Part shown: piece by piece, positions 1-13,600 of the stretch
How positions within the stretch are numbered: position 1 is the stretch's first letter
Layout of the letters: each line of letters opens with the position of its first letter
Assembly (NCBI GenBank): GCA_018857735.1
Contig: JABMCL010002823.1
Span: 20,001-84,000 of the forward strand
DNA: 64,000 bases
DNA from: Alviniconcha marisindica
Lineage: Eukaryota > Mollusca > Gastropoda > Provannidae
Direction: 5' to 3'
The notes under the pieces: model-generated
Told to the model about the DNA's origin: nothing
Database searches by the model: none
Seen by the model: only the letters and a program-made list of their open reading frames with translations
Made by a program: the position numbers and the translations under genes

Positions 1-865
1 GACAATCAGCCAAGGCATTATGACCACTTTGCATGTGCCTGTTGCAGACACTGTGTTTGTAGCTTTTGATATGATATGATTTACTTCAGCTCAAACTTTG
101 TACATTTATGTAAACAGTAAAGCCTTTTATCTGGTCTTTCTGGCAGCCTAAACTATTCTACTTGTAGCCTAACTTTCAACACTGAGGTCAGTGTGTGGGT
201 GGGCAAAAAACAGCCATGGGTCCCTCTTGGCATATGGTTGCTGAGGTGATCCTGAGTGAACTTGTTGAACAGACAAAGTCTTCAGTTTTTACCAAGCAAC
301 ACTACAACAATATTTTAGAAATCCTAAAGAAATTCCATACCCTTTCTAGCACTCCATCAGGAAAGAAGACAGAAAATTTGCCTTGCCTACACAGAAAATT
401 TGCCTTGCCTACATTAACATACATAAGTGTCAAATACATGTCAAGACATACCGTTGTTTGGGACTGCAAGACCAGCTTGCAATTCCAAACAGAAAAAATC
501 CATCACATACTGGGCGGCACCGATTATGTGCCAGTCGACCCAGCATATCAAGATAGTCAGTGTGGTCTCATAGACTGATAGAGGCATTGTACTGGTATAT
601 GATCTCACATACAGTATAAGATCTCATATCAGCACCTGTGCCAGTATTATAATTTATATATAGGCCATTCCTCATAAAGTCATATCGGTTTATAACAACT
701 ATTTGTCACAGGATTTTTTTTCCCTTCTGGTTATTCATCACTGTTGTTCCTGGGAGCTGGTCATGACCTCCGTCAAGCATCATGTTTTGCTCTGTGCCTG
801 TTTAGTGTTTCCATCAAAAGCTGTGTGAAGAAATGAGTCCAAAACTTAAAACAGTTAATGCCACA
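1..865. other. No gene recognised; DNAJC14 upstream region
   Basis: AT-rich sequence with no recognisable protein. An open frame of 127 codons at 195-578 (+) has a short internal direct repeat (acagaaaatttgccttgcct occurs twice near 370-410) and resembles no family I know, so I do not call it a gene. It may be a 5' intron of DNAJC14 or intergenic DNA. Confidence 0.5.
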
Positions 866-1258
866 TATGTGCATGCTGGCAGTCAGTGAAGGCTAATGCT
901 GCACGTGTACATGCTGATGCTGGCAGTCAGTGAAGGCTAATGCTGCATGTGTACATGCTGATGCTGGCAGTCAGTGAAGGCTAATGCTGCACGTGTACAT
1001 GCTGATGCTGGCAGTCAGTGAAGGCTAATGCTGCATGTGTACATGCTGATGCTGACAGTCAGTGAAGGCTAATGCTGCATGTATACATGCTGATTCTGGC
1101 AGTCAGTGAAGGCTATTGCTGCACGTGTACGTGCTGATGCTGGCAGTAAATGAATGGTTAATGCTGCATATAATGTACATGCTGATGCTGGCAGTGAGTG
1201 AACAGTTAATGCTGCATGTGTACATGCTGATGCTGGGAGTCAGTGAAAGCTAATGCTG

Positions 1259-1260
<2 letters not shown>
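866..1260. repeat. 44-bp minisatellite, about 9 copies
   Basis: The unit reads roughly gctgatgctggcagtcagtg followed by aaggctaatgctgcacgtgtacat. The period of 44 bp is clear between copies at about 900, 944 and 988. Copies diverge toward the 3' end, and a last degenerate copy lies beyond the TA tract, up to about 1370. Confidence 0.9.

Positions 1261-1261
<1 letters not shown>

Positions 1262-1313
<52 letters not shown>
1262..1313. repeat. (TA)n microsatellite
   Basis: About 52 bases of uninterrupted alternating TA, embedded inside the 44-bp minisatellite. It probably grew out of the catata segment of one unit. Confidence 0.95.
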
Positions 1314-1316
<3 letters not shown>

Positions 1317-1370
1317 ACTTGCTAGCAGTCAATGAACAGTTAATGTTGCATGTGTACATGCTAGCAGTCA

Positions 1371-3904
1371 TACATAATCAGATCATAAAGTTTGGCAGAG
1401 AGAGCTCTGTTGGTGTTGCTTAACATTCAGCCTTTTACTGATTCAGGCATATGCAGAGATTGGGATGCAAATTGTTTGTCTGGCTAAATCTAAATGATTG
1501 CTCATGACACAGTAACATTTTCTGTATTGTACTCATGAGTGTGCTTAACGATCAAAAAGTGCCTCAGAAAAAGCAATGTGGGTTGAAACTTGAATTGTTG
1601 TTTGTTTGTTTTGTTTTTGTTTACCCTAGTTAGTCACTTGCTTTGTGAGGCCTTTCTCCATAATAATAGTAATACAGTGCCCAGGCCAGGGTGTTTTACC
1701 ATAATACAGTCACTTGATTCATCACTCAAAATAACATGTCAATGCATGAAAACTGTTGACTTTGACATTCACCTTATTCCAATTGCAGCATTGTGGCAAT
1801 TAATCCATCACACATGCCTGTGGGCAATTTACATTAAGAACCCACTCAACTCGCATGGTCATGTAGCTGATCAGAAGAGCATACATCACAAGTTACAGCT
1901 AGTGTCACTTCCAGAAAAGTAGGTGATACTTTTTTCCTTTAACTAACCACATTGCCTACAAAACTTGTTGCCTCCAAAACTTGTATAACTATTACTGTAT
2001 TAGTTCTATCTTCTTCTGATACACATCATTTTCAAATTCTGTCTTTCCACATCAAAACCTTTGGACAGCAGTCTTTTTCATACCGAAGGTCCTCTACTTG
2101 GAAACAGCTGCCACTAAGTTACTAACCATTACTGCATTAGACTGTCCATATGCTAGCTTTTCTTTCAGTTTTTTACTAAAACCCTTTTTGTTCTATTGAT
2201 TTTCAGTTGTTCATATTACATTTCACTGATGTGCTTAGGTGTGCTGAAGTTTGTGTGTGTGTGTCACTGTGTGTGTCATAAATTTGTTTCTGGTGAGTGT
2301 GGTAGTGTATTCTAGTGTTCTGGTGTATGAATACTGTGTAGTGATATTTGCTGAATGCTTTATGCTAAATTATAGGATTGATTGCCTTGATTATGTATGC
2401 AGTTAGGGCTTTATTTGAAGGTTAGGCATAATCGCATTCTAAATTCTCATTATTATCATTATTGTAAGTGGTACTTGTAGTGGTATCTGTGACTACAACT
2501 GTATGTGAATGCATGTTGAATGAAACCTGTCACTTCTGTCAGTCTCAAAGTTAGTCAAAGTAAAAACTGCATACTATGGCAGGAACAGTTCTTAATTCAC
2601 CTGAGCCAATAGATTTCAAAAACAGGATTTTTACAGGCCTGGGAATCTTCGGCTGAAACTCAAAAGTGAAATCAGATTATTTGGAGAGCATGAAAGTCTG
2701 CATTAGTGCGTATAGGTTATAACTAATATAAGATATCTGCTATTTTCCTTCCTGTTTAGGATTTGATTGTGTCGTGCCCTTGGCACAGTTGGCAGTTGCC
2801 TATCTGTGTTGGAACAAGTGCTGGCTAAAGTATGTAGCTTTAGTGTACCTGTTCCAGTGTACTGCCAGCTGTATGTGTACTGTACAACTACAAGTTACTG
2901 CAGTGCTCACTACTCTGGCCTAAACTGTACACACATGATTTTTACCACATGTATACTGTTTGAAAGGACGAGTGTCAAGATCAGATTTGAAGGGGGAAAT
3001 AGGTATCCACTGTCTAACAGTTTCAGGAGGCCCTAAATTAAATTGTCATTCATTTTTGATTGTTTTGGGAAATTTATTCCTGATAGAGGATGCTTTTTGT
3101 TTGTTTGTTTGTTTTAAGAGAGACAGAGATGCTTGTCCAGGGTATCTTAATTGTGAATGACGAAATTCTGATTCTGAACAATTTGGTATCAGAAATGGAA
3201 GACGTGAAACTGATGGCTGTAAAAAAAAGAGTATCTGTTTGGTTTTTAAGACTTTTGGGGATGTACCTTTTGTTAGATCTAAAAGAGATGTATTATTGTA
3301 TTTGGAGCCATTGAAATTAATGACTAACTGGTTGAACTTTATATGTTTATTACAATAAGATGAAGGTTATTAGTATCATATCACGTGAGAATAAAGGAGA
3401 GGCTATGAGAGCAGTGAGCAGAACACCAAAGAGTTCATGGGGAAAATTTAATTGAAATGAAAATCATAGCAGTTTTTTGTTGTTGTGGATCCCTGAACAG
3501 ATTTGCAATGACTGTGCAATGAAAACAATAAGAAATTTATAAGAAAGGGAAGCAATATGCAGGTGTGTTACATATTGTTTTTGCATTTGAGCAGTTTTCA
3601 GCTTCTTGTTTTATTGAATAATTGAATGTTTTAAATCTTATTGTAAACTGTATTGAATGTTTTATGTAGTTTGTGATGAGCCGAAAGGCAAATGTCTCTA
3701 CACAGAAACAATCGAGTTGTATTGTGTCATATATACATGGGACCACCTTTCATCAATTGTTGTTTTCTTCATTTTCATCAGTTGTATAATGTGCATTGCT
3801 TTTTTTTTTAATGCTTTTGTTTTGTTTTGCGCACAGTCCTGTGGGTGTATCTTTAGAATCCCAAGCCTGCTTTCCATTTGCATTGATGGCAGTTTTTGTT
3901 GTGT
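1371..3904. other. No gene recognised; probable 5' intron or UTR of DNAJC14
   Basis: AT-rich DNA with short open frames of 60-117 codons on both strands. None shows protein-like composition or familiar motifs. It lies directly upstream of the DNAJC14 start codon and probably holds non-coding 5' exons or introns, but I cannot place a promoter or transcription start. Confidence 0.5.
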
Positions 3905-3961
3905 CATGGCAGGTGACTTCCATACTTGGTGTGACGGCAAGACCATGCTTTGACCGGAGCC
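3905..3961 (+). promoter_or_regulatory. DNAJC14: DNAJC14 translation start context, possible 5' UTR acceptor
   Basis: An in-frame TGA at 3932-3934 precedes the ATG at 3962, so 3962 is the first usable start. Its context is GGAGCCATGG, a full Kozak match. The CAG at 3910-3912, after a T-rich stretch, could be a 3' splice site joining a non-coding first exon; that is an inference. Confidence 0.5.
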
Positions 3962-6254
3962 ATGGCTGACAGTGAGCACAAGGCAGCGGGCTGCCCCAGT
4001 CCTTTGGGTGGAGCTGCTCTGCGCCAGGCCCAGGGGCGAGACCGCTGCCACTTCTCAGGGCCGTTGCGCTCTCACGATGACTCCCATGGCTTGTGGACGC
4101 AGTTCAGTGGCATGCCTAACCAGCCGGGCTCCCCCACCTCGCTGCACGAGTGGCTGCAGTCTGTGGACGACACCAGCCTCTCAGGGAACATCAGTCCAGG
4201 AGCGAGGAGTTTCCCAGCCACCTCATCCGCCTCAGCCGCTTCCAGGACTAGCCCTTTCGACAATTTCACCGCTGATTTTCTGAACGGGGGGATAGGTCAA
4301 GAAAGGGTCATGAACATACCTCCGCAGTCAAGCGTGGGCCACCACTTTGAGTTTGGATCATCGTCTGATTTTGGGTCACCATCTGATTTTGGGTCTCCAC
4401 CTGACTTTTCTGCTCCACATTCCCCTCAGTTTACACCGTCACATGTTGGGCACTTTCCGGTTTCACCCTCAGAAATGTCTGGATTGCAGCCAGATTTTTC
4501 CCACCCCCCTCCGGATTTTTCCTTTGGAGCTCAGCCAGACTTTTCCCGCCCACCCCCATCTTTCATGCCTGACGTGCCATCCCTCCACCCTACTGCTGAG
4601 CCTCATCAGGGCTTGTCTGACTTTTTTGCTGCACATTCAAAGCACACTTACCCCCTCCAGGATGGGGGTTTGTCAGGAGAGGCATGCCTTGGGTCCAGCC
4701 CTCCCGGGTTTGATGCTACAGGCCTCTCGGGTCAGTCGGTTCCAAGACCTCCCGATGTCATGCCGAGCCGTATTGACGTTACGCTGCCGCCACCCAATTT
4801 TGCGCCTTACCCTGTCATAGCTGACGATATCATATTTCAAGGCTCCGTTGATTTTGATGTGCATGAGCAGAACCACGTCCCCAATTTTGAAAGCGTGGGC
4901 CCCGCTCACAAGAAGGTGGTGCGACAGAACTCGGAGCCTGTGGCGCAGGGCAAGACAGCAGCTGAAGAAGGAGCAGCAATGTATGTGGAGGCGCTGAGGC
5001 GCCTGAATTCCTTTGGACCCTCCGGACCCTCCTATGAACCATTTGGGTCAACGCTGCAGCCGCAGGATGACACAGTGGAGACGGGCAGCACTTTCAGTGA
5101 TGACGCCCCTCCTGTCAAACATGTGAGGAGGAAAGAGCCACCCAAGCCATCCTACTCTGATGTGGCCAAGGCCACCAAGGGGAAGTCCTCTCAGTCCAAG
5201 GCGGATGCCCCAAGGAGTGAGAGAGGAGAGTCAGATGGTTTCTTGAAGACCAGCGCTGATCCAGTGCCTCCAAAGCCGTACCGGAATCAAGCCTCCAAGC
5301 GTCAGTACAGCCACTCACGCGCCACCAGTCAACGCACAGCTTGCAGCCCCTCGGGTGGCAGTCAGGGCAGCTTTGTGCAGCCCAATTCCCGGTACGGGCT
5401 GGACCAGTTTGAGGACGTGTCGGACATTGTGCGGGCGGAGCAGCGAAGCAGCAGCATGGAGAGCCTGAACTCACAGGTCCACCCGGGCATCATCCGCAGG
5501 AGTAGCAACAGCAGCCTCAGCAGCAGCACCAGCGCTGTGGAGGAGAGCCACTTGGGCAGGTTTTCGGGGACATCTGGCGGTGCTGGGGTGGATGGGCGGG
5601 GCAGCCGCAACCGGAGCAGCTCCTCCCATCTGAACGGCAAGGAGGCCACCCAGGACTACATAACCTTCAACTACGACAGCAGCATCTCCGGCTCCAGCGT
5701 CGCAGGACAGCAGACGCACAAAGCAAGCGCCAGCCCCACAGCCCCCACGGCCCAGAAAGTGAAAAATGAGAAGCCGTTTTTCGATCCAAAGAGAATTTTC
5801 CAAAGTCGACCGAGCTTCAAAGCCCCAGCGAGCGCGGCAGATAAGCCAAAGGCATGGGAAGAGAGAAAGCGCTGTGATGGCAATGGGGCCACGAAGGAGG
5901 AGACTGTTCTCAACAATGGCAAGCCCAACAACACTACCAGCAAGGCTGCTGCTGCTGCCCACCGCAAAGCTGACTACATCAACAATGACCTGCGTGAAGC
6001 TGGTAATGCAGGTGCAGGAGGTAGCAGCAGTAATGGTAGCAGTGGTGGTGGAGGGGGCGGCAAGCGCACCAACCAGACAGCAGCTTTCAATCGGCACAGT
6101 CATGGTTCCCGGAAACACAGCAGCAAAGAGAGTGTGTCGCAGAACGGGTCTGGTGCTGACAGGTCCAAGGGAGGCGACTCCAGGGGCAGACGGCAGGACG
6201 GTGAAAATGATGATGACAACTCCTTCATCCGCAACATTGACTGGGTTTTAGTGG
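3962..6254 (+). CDS. DNAJC14: DNAJC14 exon 1, low-complexity cytosolic N-terminus
   Basis: This one exon encodes 764 residues and ends in phase 1 at GTGG|GTGAGT. Residues about 130-205 hold spaced PDF/SDF motifs ([16 protein letters not shown], then [17 protein letters not shown]). About 405-620 is basic and Ser-rich, including [18 protein letters not shown]. About 675-740 is Gly/Ser/Asn-rich. The end, [15 protein letters not shown], is acidic to hydrophobic. I see no transmembrane segment here. GC content is clearly higher than in the flanking introns, which supports coding. Confidence 0.9.
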
Positions 6255-6321
6255 GTGAGTAAGCACATTCATTTTAGCAAGATCATCACTCCCCATTCCC
6301 CTGCACACACATGCACACACA

Positions 6322-6394
<73 letters not shown>

Positions 6395-7645
6395 AATCTG
6401 CATTTGTATAGTTTCCAGGCATTGTGGCACTGTCAGGTTGTTGTTTTATTTTTTATTTTATAGAATTTACGCTTCACACAATTATATATGCATGAAATTA
6501 GGATGGGGGTAGTCCTGTTTAGTTTGTCTGACTGGATTTCTTCAAAAACTTTACACTTGACACCATGGATGTTAGTCTTTTCTTCTTCTTTTTTTCTCTC
6601 TCCTGTTTCTGAAAAATATATACATATCTCAGTGATCGTGCTAGTCATTTTACAAACTGGTGTGACATCTGTAAGGTAGCATAAATTGTTCACCGAAACC
6701 AGTCACTCAACCACTGTAACCAGTCAAATATGCTGCCATATAGAAGTTTATCTGTCAAATGCAACCTCAGTTTCAAAAGGGGACTGACCTGAAGATGTAA
6801 GTTGGTCTGAAAAGGTACAGCATGGCTGGCTGGTCTCATCTGCGAGTTTTGTTTGGTGGTCTGAAAAGGTACAACATGTCAGACTGGCTTCATTTGGTGG
6901 TCTGAAAAGGTACGTGTCAGACTGGCTTTATTTGGTAGTCTGAAAAGGTACAACATGTCTGACTGGCTTCATTTGGTGGCCTGAAAAGGTGTATGTCTGA
7001 CTGGCTTCATTTGGTGGTCTGAAAAGGTACACAGCATGTCTGGCTGGTCTCATCTGACTGGTCTCATCTGCAAGCTTCATTTGTTGGTTGTATCAGTTAC
7101 GCAAAAGAAGTACTCTTTTTCTGTTACCAGTGTGCAGCACATGTTGGTTCTCTTTACACCAGTAGAGGGCAGAAAAAGATTGGCTTGTGATGTATTTAAT
7201 ACTTGTGCCCCACATTTCAGCCTTGTTTATAACATCACTGACTGACGCAGACTGCTGGCCACACAGTGGCAGTGCTCACGGTTGTATTTTCTTTGTTTGG
7301 AAATGTTTGTAATAATAATTATAAATAATGTAAAATTTGAAGCACCTACTCTGCAACTCAAAGCGCTGAACAATACGAACATAATAGAACACATATATAT
7401 GTACATCAAGATAACGTTTGTGTGAACAGTCACGCTCACAGAGAATTGGAGTGAAAAATGGCCGAGTCTGCTTAATTCCATTCCTGTTGAAATGAATAGG
7501 GTCCTTTCATGCCTCCTTGGTCTGGTCCCGCTTTAAGACACCACTTTCAGCTGGAGAGTAACTATCAGCCTTACACCTTCACACTGCTGTGTGACTGAGA
7601 CCAAGGAGACAGTGAAAACATAATGAAAGTGGTAGCTGATGTTTC

Positions 7646-7682
<37 letters not shown>

Positions 7683-10600
7683 GAGTGGACTGAAAACGTA
7701 ATGAAAGTGATAGTAGATGATTTCAATATATGAGTGAACTGAGCATTTCTTCTTCTTGCTGTTAATCAATACAATTCTAGGAAAGATGACTGGCTGTTTT
7801 CACAATTTTTTAAGTTTCGGCATGAAGGCAGTTGCCTGTACTGTTACTGTTAGTGTTAGTATGCCATTGTTGGTGATGGTATCACTATCAGGTTATCCCC
7901 CAGAAAAAAACATAGGAACAAAGAAGTTATGGAAGCACATGCATTTATGTGACAACTGACATGCACATTGTTGGTCTATTACTATTAGTACATGTACTAA
8001 GAACTACAGCTATGTTTCAGTTAATCACTATGAATGGTGAACTTAAACTACAACTTTGTGTTGCATACACTACAAGTACAACTTACACATTTATACAAGT
8101 GACAGTTGCTTGTGACACAGGCTGGGGGGGGGGGTGCTCAGCTCCCATACACAGAGGGGTTGCTGGGGCTTTGGAGAGGGGTGGGGGCCAAAGCATGCTT
8201 TTGGTAGCTCTAGGCGATTAAGTCATACACGTACGTAATAAGTAATTTGTTTTGTTTTTACACCCAGAAAACAACAGTTATATCAGGGCTTAATTATTTT
8301 TTATTAGTATTCATAAATTCATAATCATATATATTAAGATAATGTAAGTTTTTTTTAATGAATTCTTGCACAAGTTTTGATGGTGTTGTCTCAGCACCAT
8401 CCATTCAGATCATGACAAAAGACCAGGTGAATGTATGCACGGCTTTGGGTTTGAATAACACTTTAAACTGGTGCATGGTTGTATGGTGTACAAGGAACAT
8501 GTGCTGAAATGGCAGCAGTTTCATGTGGCATGAGCCATGTGATTTAGTGCTGTACCAAACATTTGAAACAAGAATGATTGCTAGTGTTCTAAAACAAGAT
8601 CCAAACACATAAAACACAAAAAGAAGAATGTCTTCATTCTTCAAAGCACTGGACACAAAAGCAGCGTAGCTCAACCAAAAAACAGATAGATGGCTTAGCT
8701 CTCCATCTCATTTTTCACTGTTTAACTGTGTTTTGTAGCTTGATAAAGGGGATTACCACCCAAAAATGCATATATATATATATATATATTGTATTTTGTC
8801 CGAATAAATAGTGTTATTTTGAATCTTTTATGTATTTGGATCTAGTGCTGTACCAGTACACCACTTCAGTGGATATTAAAAGCTGTGCAGTGTAAAACTA
8901 CAGTCACTCATTCGGAGTCACATTCGACTCTATGCAGTGCATCTGCTCAGAAGCAGTGAGTAGCACTATAAAAGCAACGGAATCAATCAAAATCATGCAG
9001 TGGACATGATTATGCTGTGGTTATTGATTCTGGTTAGTGAACCGTTTTTTGTTTTTGTTCTAGTTCTCTGCAGGCATTCATTTATGAGAAGGGTACACCT
9101 GGTGGTGTTTATTATTTTGAACTAACAGTAAGACAGACCTGGAAGCTTCATAGCCCTGCCATTACATCATCCACTCAAAGTTTTATTCAGTCAAACAAGG
9201 ATGGAGAATTTAGTGGAGAAAGAAGCGTTATGGTTGGAATGCCGGCAGTGAAATCTAAGTCTGTGCCAAGCTGCAGGCACTGTGTGTCTGTTGTTTGCCA
9301 GAAATCTTGAAACTGAGCGATGAGTTTGACTGGCTGCACTCTGTCCCGCAGGCTGTTAAAACATAAGGGGCTGTGTGCTTTTGAAGGTGACGCTGAAGTG
9401 AGTGGGAGTTGTGGGACACCCATTTGCACAGTCACAGCTCTCCTAGTTCTCATTTTGTCCTCTGTGCTTGGTGTTTCCTTGCAGTATTTCGCAACCTGCA
9501 TTTACTCCATTAGCCTAGTAACTGACACTAAGACTGAGACTAGCGAGAGTCACATGCTAATTGCTGTGGGACTTGATCAGATGTGGTATATGATTATAAG
9601 ATACAGAAAAAGTGTGGTGAAGAAAGACAACCCTCGAGACCTGGCACTCAACTCTGTTGGGGGGGGGGGGGGGGGGGGGTCCAGAAAGATGCAGAAGATG
9701 CAGTGTGTTCTGTGTCAGTGTGTGCATTGCAAGCATTTCCTTTCTTTTCTTTCTTTCATTTCAACATGCTGAATACTTTCTTTCTTCCTTCAAATTTATT
9801 TTAAGTACAGTATGCACTTAATCAGGTTACTTTTTCTAATAGCATTACTGCACTTTGCTTTATCACTGGCAAGTGGTGACTTAACATATGGTTGACAATA
9901 AGGACTGGAAACTACGCATTGAAAAAACTACTGAGGAGCAATTTGAGACCAACATCCAGACAGCACTCTAGCTGATGTAATGCATGTGTCAGCACACAAC
10001 CACCTATCCCAGCATTGTTGTGATGATGCTGGCATAGCGGCGTTTAAAGGGTTCACCGATCAAAGAAGCACAATAGGCCCAGTCGATTGGAATGGAATGA
10101 AAAATAGACTCAAAGTTGTTGTAGTTTTTTGGTTTAGTTTTTTTTAATAATTTTTACTCAAATTATGGCCTAGTAATTTCTAGTTTGCTGAAAAATGGAT
10201 GTCTAAAACTAGTGAAATTTAGCGGAAACATGGCCAGTGACACTATGTATCTGGCACTCCAGGGTGCAGCACCATGAACAAGGCCAGCATGTGTGGCAAA
10301 GGTGTATAGATATCTGTATATTATACATTTGTATATAAATATGATATAGTCCAAATCCCCATCAAAAGTGTTGATTTGTCAGTGTGCATGTGTGTGTGTA
10401 CAAAATGTCTTGAGAGTTTGGGGAGTGATTTGGGATATGAGTGTACAGCATTTATCTGCACATTTTCAGACCAACTTACATCCGCACTTGGATCAGTGGC
10501 CTTTTTTACAGGGTTTCCTGGATTTTGTCTCGAGTTACTGAGCTGAGTTCAGTTGGTGACAGATACTGGGACTGGCTGTCCACAACCATGACAAGTGTCC

Positions 10601-13600
10601 CAGCTCACTCATGTTGCACTCACCCCTTCTTGCTGTTGGGCACAAACTGTGCTTGCTCCTGTTGCCTGAGCAGCAAGACCAAAGAGGCAGTGGCCCCCCC
10701 CCCCCCCCCCCCCCTCATACCAGTGACCCTCAGTGGTGCAAGTTGGATTGTGAATTGACAGTCAACTGAACAAGGCATTTTGAAACCAAATCCTCAATTT
10801 TGAGTTTTTGTTATCATCTCTTGTACCTGTTGGAAAAAGGCTGGCCTTTTTGGTCAGAATGCATTTTGAGAAGACTAGCTCCTTTAAATTTTATGTACTG
10901 TGCTCATCTAAGTGTTCTTCTCCTTACCACACATGACACCACATGCACTCTGAGCTGCTACTGGGGAGTGAAATGGAAGACCTGTAGTTAGTTATTTAGT
11001 TAGTTCTTGGAGTTTAACATCCCACTAAGTGTACAGGGTCACCTCAAGATGAGGAAGGCCTGTGTAATGCAAACATGCAATACGCCACAGTAACTCTTAC
11101 TCTGTGCAAAGGATGACAGCGCTGGTTGGCACAATAGCTCCGACAGAGACTGGTTTCAAACTGAAATCAGCAAATGGGGACTTCCTGGAAGTGTAGGGAG
11201 GTGGAGGTGTGGGGCTGGTTCAAGTAAAAGTCATGATGTGGCAAACACAGCTTGAAAGTTATTGATCACTCATCTTCATGCCCTGCTGTCAAACCTCAGG
11301 CCTGGAATAGAGATGTAAACAGTCCCAGGAGAGAAAGATGGCTGGCTGATGACTGCAGGCCTGCCAAAAGGTTAAGTGTGGTGGTACCACTAGCTTAGGC
11401 CTGTTAGGGTGAGGAGCAGATCAGAATTTCATGGGGAATGGTAAATATTGTGTTTTGTTTGTCAGTTGGCTTGAAGGGTTGTGAGGGGGTCTGTGTAAAT
11501 AAACTGTAGTGAGCCTTTCTGGCGTATGGTTTATGAGAGTCCAAGTAACATAGTCTTCCTGGTTTTTTGTTTGGGTTTTCTATGCCCGCTTGGTATAAAT
11601 GATATCTGTGTCAAAATCAAATGTGAGTCTGTGTGGGTTGCTATCAGTCCTCCTGCTGTGTGCGTGTTAGGCTTGTCTGTCTGTATAGTGTATCTGTTAT
11701 CTGTCAAACATGACACAGCGGCATCCAGGTTATCTTCATTATTACTAATATTAGCAACACAACAGCAGTTTTGACTTGTCTCACAGGTAAACCGGTTGAT
11801 GTTTTTTCTGTGCTCGTTTTCTGATGATTTTCACCACTGCTTGCGTCTCCCAGTTCTTGGCTCTTTGTGTTGTCAACACTCGCTTGGCGGACATTTTATG
11901 CCAACAGCTTTCTTTGACAGTTCCATGATCTTCCAAAAGGCCAAAGGCTTTTCACTATCTTAATCATGTTGTTCTTCTCTTTGCCAGGTTGTGCCAGTTC
12001 ATTTGAATCAATCTGTGTTGTGATACTATAATGCATTACTGCCATTAGTGTTAATGAGTGTATGTTTAGTGTTTAGTGTCGCTGTAGATGCAGACTTTCC
12101 TCACTAGTAGTAGTAGGTAGTATTTCTGTGCAGTGTCGTTGACTGGTTTCCCTGCTGCTGGTACTGGGTACTGTTTTGTACACCTGCACTTTTGCCAGTT
12201 TTTGTCTCCTTTGTTTTTTACAGGTACTGTTTTCTGCAAACACCTGCATTTTTGTTTGTTTCTGTCTCCTTTGTTTTTACTGGTGCTGTTTCCTGCAAAC
12301 ACCTGCATTTTTGTTTCTGTCTTTGTTTTTAATGGTACTGTTTCCTGCACCATACCTGCATTTTTGTTTGTTTCTGTCTCCTTTGTTTTTTACAGGTACT
12401 GTTTCCTGTGCCACACCTGCATTTTTGTTTGTTTCTGTCTCCTTTGGGTTTGTCTTCAGGTACTGAGGTACTGTTTGGTGCACCTGCACTTTTGCATGTT
12501 GCACTTTCAGTACCTGTGCACACCTGCACATTTGTTTGATTTTTTTACAGGTACTGGATACTGTTGGGTGTTTGTTGTGCTTTGCATTGATTCAGATGGC
12601 GAAATGCACATGAACTTAAGGAGGTATTTGTTGTGCTTGTGTTATTTCAGTTGACTATTAACTTAGGGAGGTATTTGTTATGCTTGTATTGTTTCAGATG
12701 CATATTAACTTTGGGAGATATTTGTTATGCTTGTATTGTTTCAGATGCATATTAACTTAGGGAGGTATTTGTTGTGCTTGTATTGTTTCAGATGAGTGGA
12801 TGAAGTACATCTCCGACTGTAGCATGACCTTTGCCCACAACTCCTTCTCTGCCATTCTTACCTTACTGTTGTATTTGCTTGGGATCATCATGTACTTGTA
12901 AGTGTGCTTCCTGACGTGAGGGTTGTGGTAGAGTGGGAAGGGAAGGAGGTTGTCCCGCACGGAAAAGCCTCTGAGAGCTGGGACCCAAACCGCCAGCCCC
13001 TGGGGCCGGTCATAATGTTGCCTTCTGCCGTGATCAATTTATCAAATGAAAAAATCATTGCCCCAAAAGAAGTCATAGTGATGTTCTTTGCAGTGCTATG
13101 TTGTCACCATTTTAACTTGGCTAAAACTGAAAACAAAGCCAAATTTAAATGGAAACATGTTTTTCGTGAAATTGTGATCAATTATTTGGGCTAGCAGACT
13201 TTCACCTGCTTCAGTATCAAGTATTTTTCTGTCTGTGGGTGTGCCTGTGCTACATGAATCCATGCTAAGTAAATCCATATTCTGTGGATTATGCGACACA
13301 TAATGATGTTCTGTGCAGCCATGCTTCATGGGAGTATTCTCCACCTGCTGGGTGCTACATTAAGTGAAATCTGTGAAGCCATGCTTCATGGGAGTATTCT
13401 CCACCTGCTGGGTGCTACATTAAGTGAAATCTGTGAAGCCATGCTTCATGGGAGTATTCTCCACCTGCTGGGTGCTACATTAAGTGAAATCTGTGAAGCC
13501 ATGCTTCATGAATTGATATTTTGTAGCTCCATGCTGTTTGAGATGGCATCCTGTACATACTTCCTTCATAAACTTATTCCCTGGGTAATAGCATTGGTTA

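Noticed and set aside
195..578. Small gene of 127 codons
   Set aside because: No recognisable domain, atypical composition and an internal duplication; no supporting splice or start signals.
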